From the NCBI RefSeq assembly GCF_009728735.1, contig NZ_CP024636.1, positions 3,705,120-3,769,119 of the forward strand: a stretch of DNA of 64,000 nucleotides, written 5' to 3'. Shown one piece after another: positions 30,688-39,169 of this stretch. The notes beneath the pieces were generated by a model. That model had not been told where the DNA came from. It worked only from the letters and a program-made list of their open reading frames with translations, and did not search any database. Source of the stretch: Pantoea phytobeneficialis. Its GTDB lineage: Bacteria > Pseudomonadota > Gammaproteobacteria > Enterobacterales > Enterobacteriaceae. The position numbers were made by a program, and so were the translations under genes. How positions within the stretch are numbered: the stretch's first letter is position 1; every line of letters starts with the position of its first letter.

Positions 30688-31032
30688 TTGCTGAAGAAAC
30701 TGATTCCAGCTTGTGTACTGATGGCACTTTGCAGCCAGGCGATGGCTGCTGAAATTATCACCATCAGCCGTTTTGAGATTGGCAAAGACAAGTGGCCGTT
30801 CACGCGGGAAGAAGTCATGTTGAGCTGTGAGAAGGGGGGAGCGCTGTTCGCCATCAACCCCAGCACCTTGTTGCGTTACCCGTTGAATGATAAAGCGGAA
30901 GCGAACCAAAAGTCCGGACGCGGCACCACTGAATCGATCAGCTCAATTCAGGCTGATGATAAAGCCCATCCCGGACAGAAAATGAGCCTGGAACCGATTA
31001 TCGCCCGTGCTCAGGCACTCTGCGACAAGTAA
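30688..31032 (+). CDS. yebY: YebY family protein (DUF2511)
   Basis: YebY is a small exported protein of the yobA-yebZ-yebY copper-linked cluster; its role is not firmly known. I chose the TTG at 30688: it follows a GAGG site by nine bases and yields a clean signal peptide (MLKKLIPACVLMALCSQAMA). The ATG at 30670 would put charged residues ahead of the signal. Mature features are ISRFEIGKDKWPFTREEVML, NPSTLLRYPLND and two cysteines that could form a disulfide. It is the last chromosomal CDS before the prophage. Confidence 0.88.
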   Translation: MLKKLIPACVLMALCSQAMAAEIITISRFEIGKDKWPFTREEVMLSCEKGGALFAINPSTLLRYPLNDKAEANQKSGRGTTESISSIQADDKAHPGQKMSLEPIIARAQALCDK

Positions 31033-31171
31033 ATCCCGCTGCATGGCGCGGCAGAGCCTGCTGCGCCTCATCCCTCAAGTATTCTGCCGTCGCGATCACA
31101 GAGTCGACAGCTTTCCGCCCCCCCGGTGACACTTGGCTGGAAAATAATCACCCGTGGTCTACCTTTAAAAT

Positions 31172-31271
31172 GCAAGGCGACCTCGCCTGCATTAATGCCA
31201 ACTTTTAGCGCACGGCTCTCTAAGAGCCATTTCCCTGGACCGGATACAGGAATCGTATTCGGTCTTTTTTT
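31172..31271 (+). ncRNA. sdsR: Small RNA SdsR (RyeB)
   Basis: This is nearly identical to the enterobacterial stationary-phase sRNA SdsR/RyeB as I remember it: GCAAGGCGACxTxGCCTGCA at the 5' end, then TTAATGCCAACTTTTAGCGC, the ACGGCTCT/AGAGCC hairpin, and the terminator stem GACCGGATAC/GTATTCGGTC followed by seven T. SdsR is made under sigma-S control and represses porin and other mRNAs through Hfq. A sigma-S-like -10 (CTACCTT, 31159-31165) sits seven bases before the start. The T-tract is where the prophage begins. Confidence 0.92.
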
Positions 31272-31279
31272 GTCTGTTG
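31267..31279. other. Probable attL core
   Basis: TTTTTGTCTGTTG begins in the SdsR terminator T-tract and recurs exactly at 63590-63602, immediately outside the last prophage gene. The 3' end of int lies about 60 bases away, as expected. A 13-bp repeat can be accidental, so the core is a prediction. Confidence 0.6.
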
Positions 31280-31340
31280 TTTGGCATCAGTGACTTATCG
31301 TAAAATCAATGAGTTAATGCTTATCCTGTTACCTTCTGTA

Positions 31341-32405
31341 TCACCCTGCCGGAACCTCTGCCGCCATTTTGCCGCCACTCTTCTGAGCCATAAGTGACAG
31401 GGGATTACAGTGGATAGCATCTTCCAGGTGATCAGGGGCGAAGTGTGCATAGCGCATCGTAACGCGTATATCGGAATGGCCTAAGATGCGTTGCAGTACC
31501 AGGATGTTACCCCCGGCCATCATAAAGTGACTGGCGAAGGTGTGGCGCAAAACGTGGCTCATCTGTCCTTCTGGTAACTCAATACCCGCCAGGTGTATCA
31601 CGCGATAAAACTGGCGATAGCATTCTTCGAAGTATTTACCTTCCTTGCCTTTTAATTCCTTATGCAACTCGTCGCTAATTGGCACTGAGCGATTCTTCTT
31701 CCCTTTGGTATTAATGAAGGTCAGCTTATTGGGTGAAAGCTGTGAAGCCTTTAAGTTTGCGGCTTCACTCCAGCGACAGCCCGTCGATAGACAGATTTTT
31801 ATAATTAGCGTCAGGTCAGGATTGCCGTGTACAGCGCAGGCAGCAAACAGCTTTTGGATCTGTGACTCGGTAAGCCACGACATCTCTTTTTCAGGCAGGT
31901 CAAACTCGCGGACGTTCTTCAGCGGGTTAGGGTAGGAGATCTCGCCAAGTCGCTCCAGTTCGTTAAACAGCGCACGCAAAAAGGCGTGTTCACAGTTAAC
32001 TGTGCCGGGTGAAACCTTTAACGACTTAGCGCTGGTTTTATATCCATTCTCGATTTTCCCTTCGAGTCGGCTATTACGATAATGCGCCCAATCTTTTGCT
32101 GTGATATTGGCTGCGATAGGATTTTCCATGCCATTGCAGATGATGTTGAGTTTTCCCAGGCGTCCTTTGCGATCACTGAGTGAGCGACCATGCAGGTTGT
32201 ACCACAGCTCAATCAACTCGCTCAGGCGGCGGTTATCTTCCTTTTCGCTTAACCAGGGTTTGGCTTTGCTTTCGTCCAGTGTGTACTGCTCAAAGGCGAT
32301 CGCTTCTGCACGGGTTTTAAATTGACGTCTTACACGTTTGCCGTCTCTGCCATTGAGGTAGCACTCGCATAACCATTTGCCCGTATTCAGTTTTCTAATC
32401 GCCAT
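31341..32405 (-). CDS. int: Phage tyrosine integrase
   Basis: The 354-residue tyrosine recombinase would integrate and excise the prophage at the SdsR terminator. It has an N-terminal arm-binding region (MAIRKLNTGKWLCECYLNGRDGKR), a core-binding domain, and a catalytic domain with the first Arg in STGCRWSEAANL, SHVLRHTFASHF (His-x-x-Arg), LGHSDIRVTMRYAHF (His and the nucleophile Tyr). It reads toward attL. Unusually it lies beside ogr, not beside CI, and its promoter region carries a LexA box and a hairpin over the ribosome-binding site. Confidence 0.95.
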   Translation of the reverse strand: MAIRKLNTGKWLCECYLNGRDGKRVRRQFKTRAEAIAFEQYTLDESKAKPWLSEKEDNRRLSELIELWYNLHGRSLSDRKGRLGKLNIICNGMENPIAANITAKDWAHYRNSRLEGKIENGYKTSAKSLKVSPGTVNCEHAFLRALFNELERLGEISYPNPLKNVREFDLPEKEMSWLTESQIQKLFAACAVHGNPDLTLIIKICLSTGCRWSEAANLKASQLSPNKLTFINTKGKKNRSVPISDELHKELKGKEGKYFEECYRQFYRVIHLAGIELPEGQMSHVLRHTFASHFMMAGGNILVLQRILGHSDIRVTMRYAHFAPDHLEDAIHCNPLSLMAQKSGGKMAAEVPAG

Positions 32406-32408
32406 GTC

Positions 32409-32436
32409 TTAACCCCATTTCAAAAAACGGGGTTAA
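32409..32436. promoter_or_regulatory. Inverted repeat covering the int ribosome-binding site
   Basis: TTAACCCC and GGGGTTAA form perfect 8-bp arms around 12 bases. In the int mRNA the GGGG that would serve as ribosome-binding site lies in the 3' arm, three bases before the start codon, so the hairpin should reduce int translation. It could instead be a protein operator. Confidence 0.65.
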
Positions 32437-32438
32437 AA

Positions 32439-32458
32439 TACTGTATACAAATACAGTA
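32439..32458. promoter_or_regulatory. LexA box upstream of int
   Basis: TACTGTATACAAATACAGTA has perfect CTGT-N8-ACAG halves and differs from the 20-base E. coli LexA consensus at two central positions. On the minus strand it is followed by TATTTT, a possible -10 for int, so LexA binding would block int transcription until SOS induction. Confidence 0.85.
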
Positions 32459-32490
32459 TTCAATGTTTGATTTTCAGAAAGTAAACATGA

Positions 32491-32511
32491 AAAAGCCCGC
32501 GTCAGCGGGCT
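32491..32511 (-). terminator. Terminator of the ogr / late tail operon
   Basis: On the minus strand AGCCCGC-TGAC-GCGGGCT is followed by TTTTTC, directly after the ogr stop. It would insulate int from late transcription, supporting independent control of int. Confidence 0.85.
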
Positions 32512-32514
32512 AAA

Positions 32515-32733
32515 TTAGTGGAGTAGGGACGGTTGGTGCTGTTGGTTGGAGTAGAGGGGAACTTTGTTTACCTGGCCGGGCGAAACAATGATCCCCGCAA
32601 CTGACTCAAGGGTTTTAAATGTGCAACTGCAATTGATGTTCTGACACTGGTGATAACGTTCTTTAGTCTCTTTAGAGACATAGCGGCTGCTTTTGGCATG
32701 AGCAGCAGTCTGGCACAGCGGGCAATGCATCAT
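32515..32733 (-). CDS. ogr: Ogr/Delta-type late gene activator
   Basis: Ogr-family proteins are small zinc-binding activators that recruit the host RNA polymerase alpha subunit to P2 late promoters. The 72-residue protein has the zinc ligands CPLC (C4, C7) and C30/C35 in HQCQNINCSCTFKT, with the family spacing. It lies at the end of the tail operon after gene D, as in P2. The tail after residue 55 (KVPLYSNQQHQPSLLH) is variable in the family. Confidence 0.93.
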   Translation of the reverse strand: MMHCPLCQTAAHAKSSRYVSKETKERYHQCQNINCSCTFKTLESVAGIIVSPGQVNKVPLYSNQQHQPSLLH

Positions 32734-32813
32734 GTTGTTTTCCTTACAGACAGAGCAGGGCGGTGAAGGCTAATTTTGAATAAGCAAATTGTGGTTTGCA
32801 AATTACAGCTGAA

Positions 32814-33989
32814 TTAGCCGCTTTCCGTTTCACCCTCTGTTTCTGTCTGATATTCCACGTCGGACAGCAAGACCTCAAAATCAAGCTGTGTGGTGTAACC
32901 GCTGCCACTCAGGCTATGCGTCACCTTACTGATGAGCCACGGCTGTGCATCGATCACCGATTTAAATCCGCTCACGGCAACCGGCGTTTCCGGGTAAAGA
33001 TCGGCCCGGCCCATTGCCAGCGTAATCGAGAATTCCGCGACGCCGCGTTGCAGCTTCTCCCACTTCGCCTTAGCAGCACGCATGGCCGTGGCTTTGCTGG
33101 AATAGACCGTCGTCAGCGTAAACACGTTATCCTCGCTGCCCGCCAGATAATCCCCCTCATTCGCTTCCGGTGTTTTCGTGGTTCTGGTCGTGGTCTTTTT
33201 TGCCGCCGGATGTTCAAGCGCACGCAGGTGCTTCTCTTTTGGTTTGCGTTGTAGCTTCACCTTCTTCGGCTTCGGGTCTTTGGTGTGCAGCCAGCTTGCT
33301 GATACACCGGTGTAGGCTCCCCGGTCGGCAATGCTGAAGCTGTGCCGGTCGCCATCCTTGCGGGTGATGGTCATCTGCGGGATGGGTTTGCCGCTGATGG
33401 TGACGCCGTTCCCCGGCCGGATAAACAGCAACCGCCCGGCCTTCACTGCGGCTACCGCGCCGTAAAGCGTGGCGAGTCGCGTCAGAAACTTTGCGTCAGT
33501 CTCCTGCGTCTGGTCGATGTGCGCCACGGCGATCGCGGCAAAGCCATCGGCCAGCATGGGTTTCAGGCTGTTGCGTCCGGCCACCTGCGTGACGATATCG
33601 CCCAAGGTGGTGTCGTGATAGGACACCTCGCGACGGGAATTGAGCGAGCCACGGAAATCGGCGCTGCGGGCGCGAATGGTCATCGTATCCGGCGCGCCGT
33701 GGTGCTCCACCTCATCAACGGTAAAGTTGCCCTTGCCGATAAGTGCCTGGCCTTTCCACCCGAGGAACAGCGTGACCACGGCACCACGTACCGGCATCGC
33801 CAGCTGTCCGTCGGCATCGTCCAGTTCGATGTCGAGCTGGTCGGCCTCGAATCCGCGGTTATCGGTCAGCGTGAGCGAAATCAGCCGGTCACGGATGTTT
33901 GCGGTCACGTCTTGTGAATTCACCGTCAGCATAAAATCAGGCGTCAGGCGCGCCCCGGCCTGCACCGGCAGGCTGCTTATTCCTGTCAT
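32814..33989 (-). CDS. D: P2 gpD-like late control / tail protein
   Basis: gpD is the baseplate hub protein at the tail end that connects the tube to spike gpV. The 391-residue protein has the family start region FMLTVNSQDVTANIRDRLISLTLTDNRGFEADQLDIELDD and, later, DLYPETPVAVSGFKSVIDAQPWLI. A lysine/threonine-rich low-complexity insert (AAKKTTTRTTKT) lies near residue 265. It overlaps the upstream T-U gene by four bases. Confidence 0.94.
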   Translation of the reverse strand: MTGISSLPVQAGARLTPDFMLTVNSQDVTANIRDRLISLTLTDNRGFEADQLDIELDDADGQLAMPVRGAVVTLFLGWKGQALIGKGNFTVDEVEHHGAPDTMTIRARSADFRGSLNSRREVSYHDTTLGDIVTQVAGRNSLKPMLADGFAAIAVAHIDQTQETDAKFLTRLATLYGAVAAVKAGRLLFIRPGNGVTISGKPIPQMTITRKDGDRHSFSIADRGAYTGVSASWLHTKDPKPKKVKLQRKPKEKHLRALEHPAAKKTTTRTTKTPEANEGDYLAGSEDNVFTLTTVYSSKATAMRAAKAKWEKLQRGVAEFSITLAMGRADLYPETPVAVSGFKSVIDAQPWLISKVTHSLSGSGYTTQLDFEVLLSDVEYQTETEGETESG

Positions 33990-36835
33990 CCGGGTAATCC
34001 CCCGACAGATGAAACAGTACTGCTGATGGCCGATGTCACCTGGCCGGGCAGATTGCTGATGCCGCTGATTAAGCCGTCGGCCTGTTGTTTCAGGTCGCCA
34101 AACATCGACGTCAGGGACTCATCCACACGTTTCAGGCTCAGGGTAAACATGATTTTACTGGCGGTGCCGTTGCTGAAAAACTCGCTGTGCGTGTTGGAAA
34201 TGTTCTCGATCACGTACATGCCGTAAATCATGCCGTTACCGCCAATCAGCGGCCACGCCATCCCCTGATCGGCCAGCAGGCGAATCGTCATCAGGGAAAT
34301 GGCCCCGCCCGTAATCTCCGGGCGCAGCTCCCCCGACAGCGTAATTTTTTCATCGCCCGGCCCGATAAACTGCGCCGCCGGGCGCTGACCAACGCGGCTG
34401 TTGGTCGGCCAGCGGTAATCGATATTCTGCTGCATCTCGCCATAAGGCAGCGCCAGCGCATCGTCTTTGCTCATGCCTTCGTGCATATTGATTTCATACT
34501 GATACGTGTTCTGGCTGCGGTCGGTATAGCCGCCAGCGGCTGACGGTGACGACACCGGCCGGTACGGCGCTCCACCGGTGGCGAGGCTGTACTGAAGCCC
34601 GCTGGTATCCACGCCTGCGCCGCCGGTCGCCACCGGGTCAGGTGAAGGCACTTTATCTTTCAGCCCGTCCGATTTGGTGTCGATGATGCCGAGCTTTTCC
34701 AGCACCCAGTCGATACCGCTGCGCAGCTGGTCAAGGGCATGACCGGGGATTTTCAGCGCCTCGGCCAGCATGTTGCCGAACTTCTTACCCATATCACCGG
34801 CTGATGCGAGTTCCGCCTGAGTCGATTTCACCGGCTCCAGCAGCTTGCCGAACCAGTCCCACAGCTCTTTGATTTTGCCGCCGAGCCATTCAAACACCGG
34901 TTTAAGTGGGCCAAATGCATTGCTTATCGGCCCCATTGCGGTGGTAAAGCCCTCTGCCACACCGGCGATAAAGGCACTGATGGGTTCCCAGTATTTGCGG
35001 ATGAGCAGCGCACCGGCAACAACGGCCGCCACCACGGCGACAACCGGCAGGGAAATCGCACCGATGGCGGTCACTATTGCGCCGCCTGCAATGCTGAATA
35101 CCGTTCCCAGCAACCCGGCCCCGGCAATCAGCAGGTTAACCCCTGCGATAACCGGCCAGGCAACCAGCCCGATAGCCCCTATCGCGCCAACCAGAATCAG
35201 GCCCGCCGTCGCGGCCTTGGCTATACCAGATGAAAGCGCGGGGTTTTTCTGTATCCAGTTATCCACCTTTAACAAAAATTTTGTGGTGTCCTGCGTCAGT
35301 GTGCGCAGGCTGGTATCCAGCTGGTCATAGATATCGGTGCCGATAGCCTCATACGCCGACTGCAATTCTTTAAAATCGCCGCCGAGGTTGTCCTGCTGCA
35401 CCTTGACCAGTTTTTCGGTGCTGCCATCCGACTGCTGAAAGTTTGTCGTTAACTTATCCAGCTCGCCACTGGCGGCGGCTTTCATCAGCGTCACCGCCGA
35501 TGATGCTGCCTCTTCGCCAAAGATGGTTTTCAGATACTCAGCCTGTTGCGCATCACCAAGCCTGTTTTTCTCAAAGGATTTCTGCATCTCTTTGAGGATG
35601 GTAAAGAACGGGCGCATGTTGCCCTTGCTGTCGGCCGTTTTGACGCCCAGCTCCTTGATGGCCTTGAATGCCTCGCCGGTCGGTGCCTGCACGCGCAGTA
35701 ACATGGCGCGAATACCCGTACCGGCCATGCTGCCGGTGGTGCCGTTATTCGCCAGCGCACCGATCATCGCTGCCGTCTGCTCTGCGCTCACTTTTGCATT
35801 TTTGGCGACTGACGCCACATAAGGCATCGCGTCGCTGAGGTCTTCGAATTTCGTCGCAGTTCTGTTGAGCGTCGCGGAGATGACATCGCCCAGGTGCGCG
35901 ACTTCGCTGTTGGCAAGACCAAAGGCGTTTTTGGTACTCATCAGCAACTCTGCGCTTTCTTCCATCGTGCGGTTGTTCGCAAGCGACATGTTCAGCGTCA
36001 CCGGCGTGGCGGCTTTGATGTCGTCCGCGCTGCCGCCCGCTTTGGCGATAATGATCTGCGCCTGTGCGGCATCGTTGGCCGAGGCGGCGGTGTTGTCGCC
36101 GATACTGCGCGCCTGCGTTCTCAGCGACTGAAACTCAGGTGAGTTCTTATCAAGGCCGAGCGTTGCCTGTAGCGTGGAGTTTGCCAGGGCAAAGTCATAG
36201 CCCGGACGCAGCACCGAGGAAGCCGCCACCGCGCCGACCGTGGCGGCACCGATACCGGCCGCACCGGCGTTGCGTACTTTCGCCGACAGCTCCTGGCCTT
36301 TGCGGTAACGCTCACTGGTCTGGTTCAGCCGCTCCTGTTGCGCGTTCAGGCGCTGAAGTTCCTGCTTCTGGCGGCTCAGGCTGACGGTTGCCTGCGCCGA
36401 GGCAGTTTTGAGACGTTGCTGTTCGGTGCTGAGGTTACGGGTTGAAATGCCTGCGGCCGTCAGCGCCTCGCGCTGCTGTTGCACCGACAGGCGCAGCGAG
36501 TTGGATTTGGTCTGTAGCTCCGATGCCGCCTGGCGGGCTTTCTCCAGCGCGCGGGCCTGTTGCGTGGTCGGGCGCTCGGTGCTTTTAAACGTCACGGCCA
36601 GCGCCGCCGCTTCGGCTTTCGCATCTTTGAGTTTCTGCTGCGTGACGGCCAGCTGTGCGCTGGTCTTGCGGAAACCGTCGATTTTCCCCGCCTGCGCATC
36701 CAGCTCTTTAATGCTGGTCTGCGTCTGGCGGATTTCGGCGGTTAGTCCTTTGGTGGCGTTCAGTACGGTTTTGAACGGGCGGGTGGCTTTATCGACCGCA
36801 TTCAGCAGCACCTGTATTTTGAGGTTATTGCTCAT
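33986..36835 (-). CDS. Fused tape-measure (gpT) and tail protein (gpU)
   Basis: In P2, T (tape measure, about 815 residues) and U (about 159 residues) are separate genes. Here one 949-residue frame starts as gpT (MSNNLKIQVLLNAVDKATRPF, long coiled coil to about 190, hydrophobic membrane-like helices near 530-640) and changes at about residue 797 (base 34447), after KDDALAL, into gpU from PYGEMQQ onward (IDYRWPTNSRVGQRPAAQFIGPGDE). The usual gpT C-terminus and about the first 15 residues of gpU are missing. The fusion is probably a deletion between GCGCTG-type short repeats and is likely to harm tail assembly. An assembly collapse is possible. Confidence 0.88.
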   Translation of the reverse strand: MSNNLKIQVLLNAVDKATRPFKTVLNATKGLTAEIRQTQTSIKELDAQAGKIDGFRKTSAQLAVTQQKLKDAKAEAAALAVTFKSTERPTTQQARALEKARQAASELQTKSNSLRLSVQQQREALTAAGISTRNLSTEQQRLKTASAQATVSLSRQKQELQRLNAQQERLNQTSERYRKGQELSAKVRNAGAAGIGAATVGAVAASSVLRPGYDFALANSTLQATLGLDKNSPEFQSLRTQARSIGDNTAASANDAAQAQIIIAKAGGSADDIKAATPVTLNMSLANNRTMEESAELLMSTKNAFGLANSEVAHLGDVISATLNRTATKFEDLSDAMPYVASVAKNAKVSAEQTAAMIGALANNGTTGSMAGTGIRAMLLRVQAPTGEAFKAIKELGVKTADSKGNMRPFFTILKEMQKSFEKNRLGDAQQAEYLKTIFGEEAASSAVTLMKAAASGELDKLTTNFQQSDGSTEKLVKVQQDNLGGDFKELQSAYEAIGTDIYDQLDTSLRTLTQDTTKFLLKVDNWIQKNPALSSGIAKAATAGLILVGAIGAIGLVAWPVIAGVNLLIAGAGLLGTVFSIAGGAIVTAIGAISLPVVAVVAAVVAGALLIRKYWEPISAFIAGVAEGFTTAMGPISNAFGPLKPVFEWLGGKIKELWDWFGKLLEPVKSTQAELASAGDMGKKFGNMLAEALKIPGHALDQLRSGIDWVLEKLGIIDTKSDGLKDKVPSPDPVATGGAGVDTSGLQYSLATGGAPYRPVSSPSAAGGYTDRSQNTYQYEINMHEGMSKDDALALPYGEMQQNIDYRWPTNSRVGQRPAAQFIGPGDEKITLSGELRPEITGGAISLMTIRLLADQGMAWPLIGGNGMIYGMYVIENISNTHSEFFSNGTASKIMFTLSLKRVDESLTSMFGDLKQQADGLISGISNLPGQVTSAISSTVSSVGGLPG

Positions 36836-37261
36836 CCGGGTTTGCTCCGCTGCGGATAAAGGCTTTCAGCCGCCAGTCCATCAGCTCGGCCAGCGGCATG
36901 TCGTACAGCTCGGAAGGGGGCCAGTGAAATATCGTGGCAACGTCGGCCATCATGTCGTTAACCGTCAGGCCGCGCGGCCAGTCTACTCGGCCGACTTCGA
37001 GGACAAAAAACCGATCACCTTGCCAGCCAGCGTAATCAGGTCGGCCGGGTCAAGGTTGTTGCAGTCTGCTTTGGTCAGCGCCGGAACGGTAATACGGGGC
37101 AGGACGGTGATGAGCGAATCCACATCCGAGCCTGCAAGGTCAGACAGGCGCACGCCGCGCAGCGCGCCCGCGTTGGGTTTAATCAGCTCCACCTGGCTGA
37201 TTTCACTCTCGCCACGTTTAATCGGGGCTTCCAGTACGACGATTAATTCATTCTTTTCCAT
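36825..37261 (-). CDS. gpE+E' frameshift product
   Basis: P2 makes an extended gpE+E' tail chaperone by a -1 ribosomal frameshift near the end of E. The same signal is visible: slippery TTTTTTG at 37010-37004 (minus strand), a few codons before the E stop. After the shift the -1 frame runs VLEVGRVDWPRGLTVNDMMAD... to NPDEQ and stops at 36825, overlapping the T start. As in other long-tailed phages, E and E+E' probably coat the tape measure during tail assembly. Confidence 0.85.
36983..37261 (-). CDS. E: Tail assembly chaperone gpE
   Basis: gpE is the unshifted form of the tail assembly chaperone. From the ATG at 37261 it has 92 residues (MEKNELIVVLEAPIKRGE ... IGFLSSKSAE). The frame extends upstream to 37315, but that part overlaps the end of the FII spacer and has no family support. 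It follows FII by about 60 bases. Confidence 0.88.
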   Translation of the reverse strand: MEKNELIVVLEAPIKRGESEISQVELIKPNAGALRGVRLSDLAGSDVDSLITVLPRITVPALTKADCNNLDPADLITLAGKVIGFLSSKSAE

Positions 37262-37320
37262 GTTCGAAATCTCTGTTGACTGTAGTAAGGGAAAGCCAGC
37301 GCCGGGCGCTGGCATCAGGG

Positions 37321-37830
37321 TTATACCAGGCCGATATTTTTGCGACGCTGTTCGAGGCGGTCTGTGCCGTTGACCTTCTCCACCATGTTGACGGTGTCGA
37401 TCTCAATCAGTTCTTTGCCGTTAAACGTCAGTTTGTAATACGTGTTTTTGCTGGTGATTTTGGTTTCGGTGTCCTCAGCCGGTTTGGCCTCACCAAAATC
37501 AAACGTCTGGTGCTTACCGCGCACCTCGATTTCAACTGCGATTTCCTCGCCGGTGTCATCGCGCTGGTAAGAGCCGGTGAAGCGCAGCGGCACATCGGAT
37601 GCGCCCCACTGTGACAGCACCAGCTCATCAATGCCGCCGATGGTCCATTCAATATCGAGTGCGTCATCCTCCAGACCGTTGTCGATGTGCGCCGCCCCGT
37701 TCATGCCGCCTGCGCGGTACGGGTCCAGCTTGCGCGCCAGCTTCGGCAGGGTGACGGCGGTCACCACGCCCTGATAGCTGTTCGAGTCGTTGAAAAGGTT
37801 CATCGCCTTAAGTTTGCGTGGCAGTGCCAT
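37321..37830 (-). CDS. FII: Major tail tube protein gpFII
   Basis: gpFII polymerises to form the inner tube of the contractile tail. The 169-residue protein starts MALPRKLKAMNLFNDSNSYQG and contains the core GGMNGAAHIDNGLEDDALDIEWTIGGIDEL, typical of P2 tubes. It follows FI by 12 bases in the FI-FII-E-T order. Confidence 0.95.
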   Translation of the reverse strand: MALPRKLKAMNLFNDSNSYQGVVTAVTLPKLARKLDPYRAGGMNGAAHIDNGLEDDALDIEWTIGGIDELVLSQWGASDVPLRFTGSYQRDDTGEEIAVEIEVRGKHQTFDFGEAKPAEDTETKITSKNTYYKLTFNGKELIEIDTVNMVEKVNGTDRLEQRRKNIGLV

Positions 37831-37842
37831 TTACCCGGCTCC

Positions 37843-39021
37843 TTAGCTGTTCACGGATGCGGCGAAGGTCGCCAGATAGGTGTCGGTGATACGCTGGCGG
37901 AAAGTCAGGTCTTCCAGCGGCGGAACCGGCGTATAGTCGTAATCGATAAAGAGTTTGCCCGCCTTCAGGCTGTCTTTGTCGTTGGCGCTTTCGTCATACC
38001 AGGCAGACGCGCCCAGCAGATAACCGGCACTGGTCATTTCGCGGAATTTGGCGTTGATACCGGCAATGATTTCGCGCACTAGTACCGGCGTCAGCGGCTT
38101 ATCCACCGCCCACATGTGCGCCTCAGCGATGGTGTCGGCCAGCACCTGCGCGGTGCGGGTATAGTTCTCAAACTGGAACAGTGGGTCATCGCTGCATGTA
38201 CGGTTGCCCCAGAAGCGGAAACCGTCCTTACGGATCAGCGTGGTGACGTCGGCCTCGTTGAGCAGGTCGGCATCGGTGCCCGTCTGTTGCAGATCCCAGA
38301 ATACCGAGGCTGAAATCCCGGTCACGCCGTTGACGCCGACGTTCGACAGGGTTTTATGCCAGCCGGTGTCGTTGTCGATTTTGGCGCGCAGGCCCAGCGC
38401 GCGGGCGGTGGCGTAAGCCGTATCTGACGCGCTGGTTGTGGTGTTCCAGGCGAGGAAATCCGGCCAGATAACCATGATTTCACGCTGGCTGAAGTTCTGA
38501 CGATAGAGGCGGGCCTCGGAAATGGTTTTGCAGTCCCACGCCGACACGTAAGCGAAGGCGCGCAGCTGCTGCGCGATGCTGGCAAGCGCGGTGGAGACTT
38601 CCAGCGTGTCGAGGCCCGGCACGCCGAGAATGCGCGGCTTGACGTCGAGTTCGGTCTGCGCAGCCAGCAGCGCTTTCATGCCGGTGTACTGGCCGTTTGC
38701 GTCGGTGCCGCCGATGATGTTGGACGTGGTTTCGGCTTCGTCGTCGCCTTCAGCCACGCGCACCACGACGGTGACGGGTTTCGACTGGTCGGCAATCGCC
38801 TGTAACGCCGCCGCCAGCGTGCCTTTGACGCCCGCCTTGCCGACTGCGCCCTGCACGTTGGTAATGAGTACCGGCTTATTCAGCGGGAAGGTAGCCGCAT
38901 CCGCATCGTCGGCTGTACAGACCATGCCGACGATTGCGGTGGATACGGTGGAGATGGTGCGCGTGCCGTCGTTCACTTCGACGACGCGGACACCGTGATG
39001 ATAATCTGCCATCTGTTGCAC
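37843..39021 (-). CDS. FI: Tail sheath protein gpFI
   Basis: gpFI forms the contractile sheath. The 392-residue protein starts with the family-typical [20 protein letters not shown] and contains [20 protein letters not shown] and [20 protein letters not shown]. Length is that of P2 FI (396). CAGGAG lies before the ATG. The late promoter P-F probably lies in the 39022-39170 gap it shares with the divergent toxin gene. Confidence 0.96.
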   Translation of the reverse strand: MQQMADYHHGVRVVEVNDGTRTISTVSTAIVGMVCTADDADAATFPLNKPVLITNVQGAVGKAGVKGTLAAALQAIADQSKPVTVVVRVAEGDDEAETTSNIIGGTDANGQYTGMKALLAAQTELDVKPRILGVPGLDTLEVSTALASIAQQLRAFAYVSAWDCKTISEARLYRQNFSQREIMVIWPDFLAWNTTTSASDTAYATARALGLRAKIDNDTGWHKTLSNVGVNGVTGISASVFWDLQQTGTDADLLNEADVTTLIRKDGFRFWGNRTCSDDPLFQFENYTRTAQVLADTIAEAHMWAVDKPLTPVLVREIIAGINAKFREMTSAGYLLGASAWYDESANDKDSLKAGKLFIDYDYTPVPPLEDLTFRQRITDTYLATFAASVNS

Positions 39022-39169
39022 TCCTGGTTAAAGGTGTGCTCAGGGTGGCAGCTCAGGCAGAGTGGTGCATGTGATAGAAGTTTGCTGATCGCTCAGCGGG
39101 CAGTTACTCTTGAGCTGTAACTCTGATAACCCGTGGCACTACAGGCAACCCGTTGAAAATGAGGGAACG

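Noticed and set aside
31033..31340. tRNA gene as phage attachment site
   Set aside because: No tRNA fold was seen; the conserved RNA here is SdsR, and the repeat falls in its terminator T-tract.
36408..37373. 321-codon plus-strand frame across the T start and gene E
   Set aside because: Antisense to gpT, gpE and the E' frameshift region, all with clear P2 similarity.
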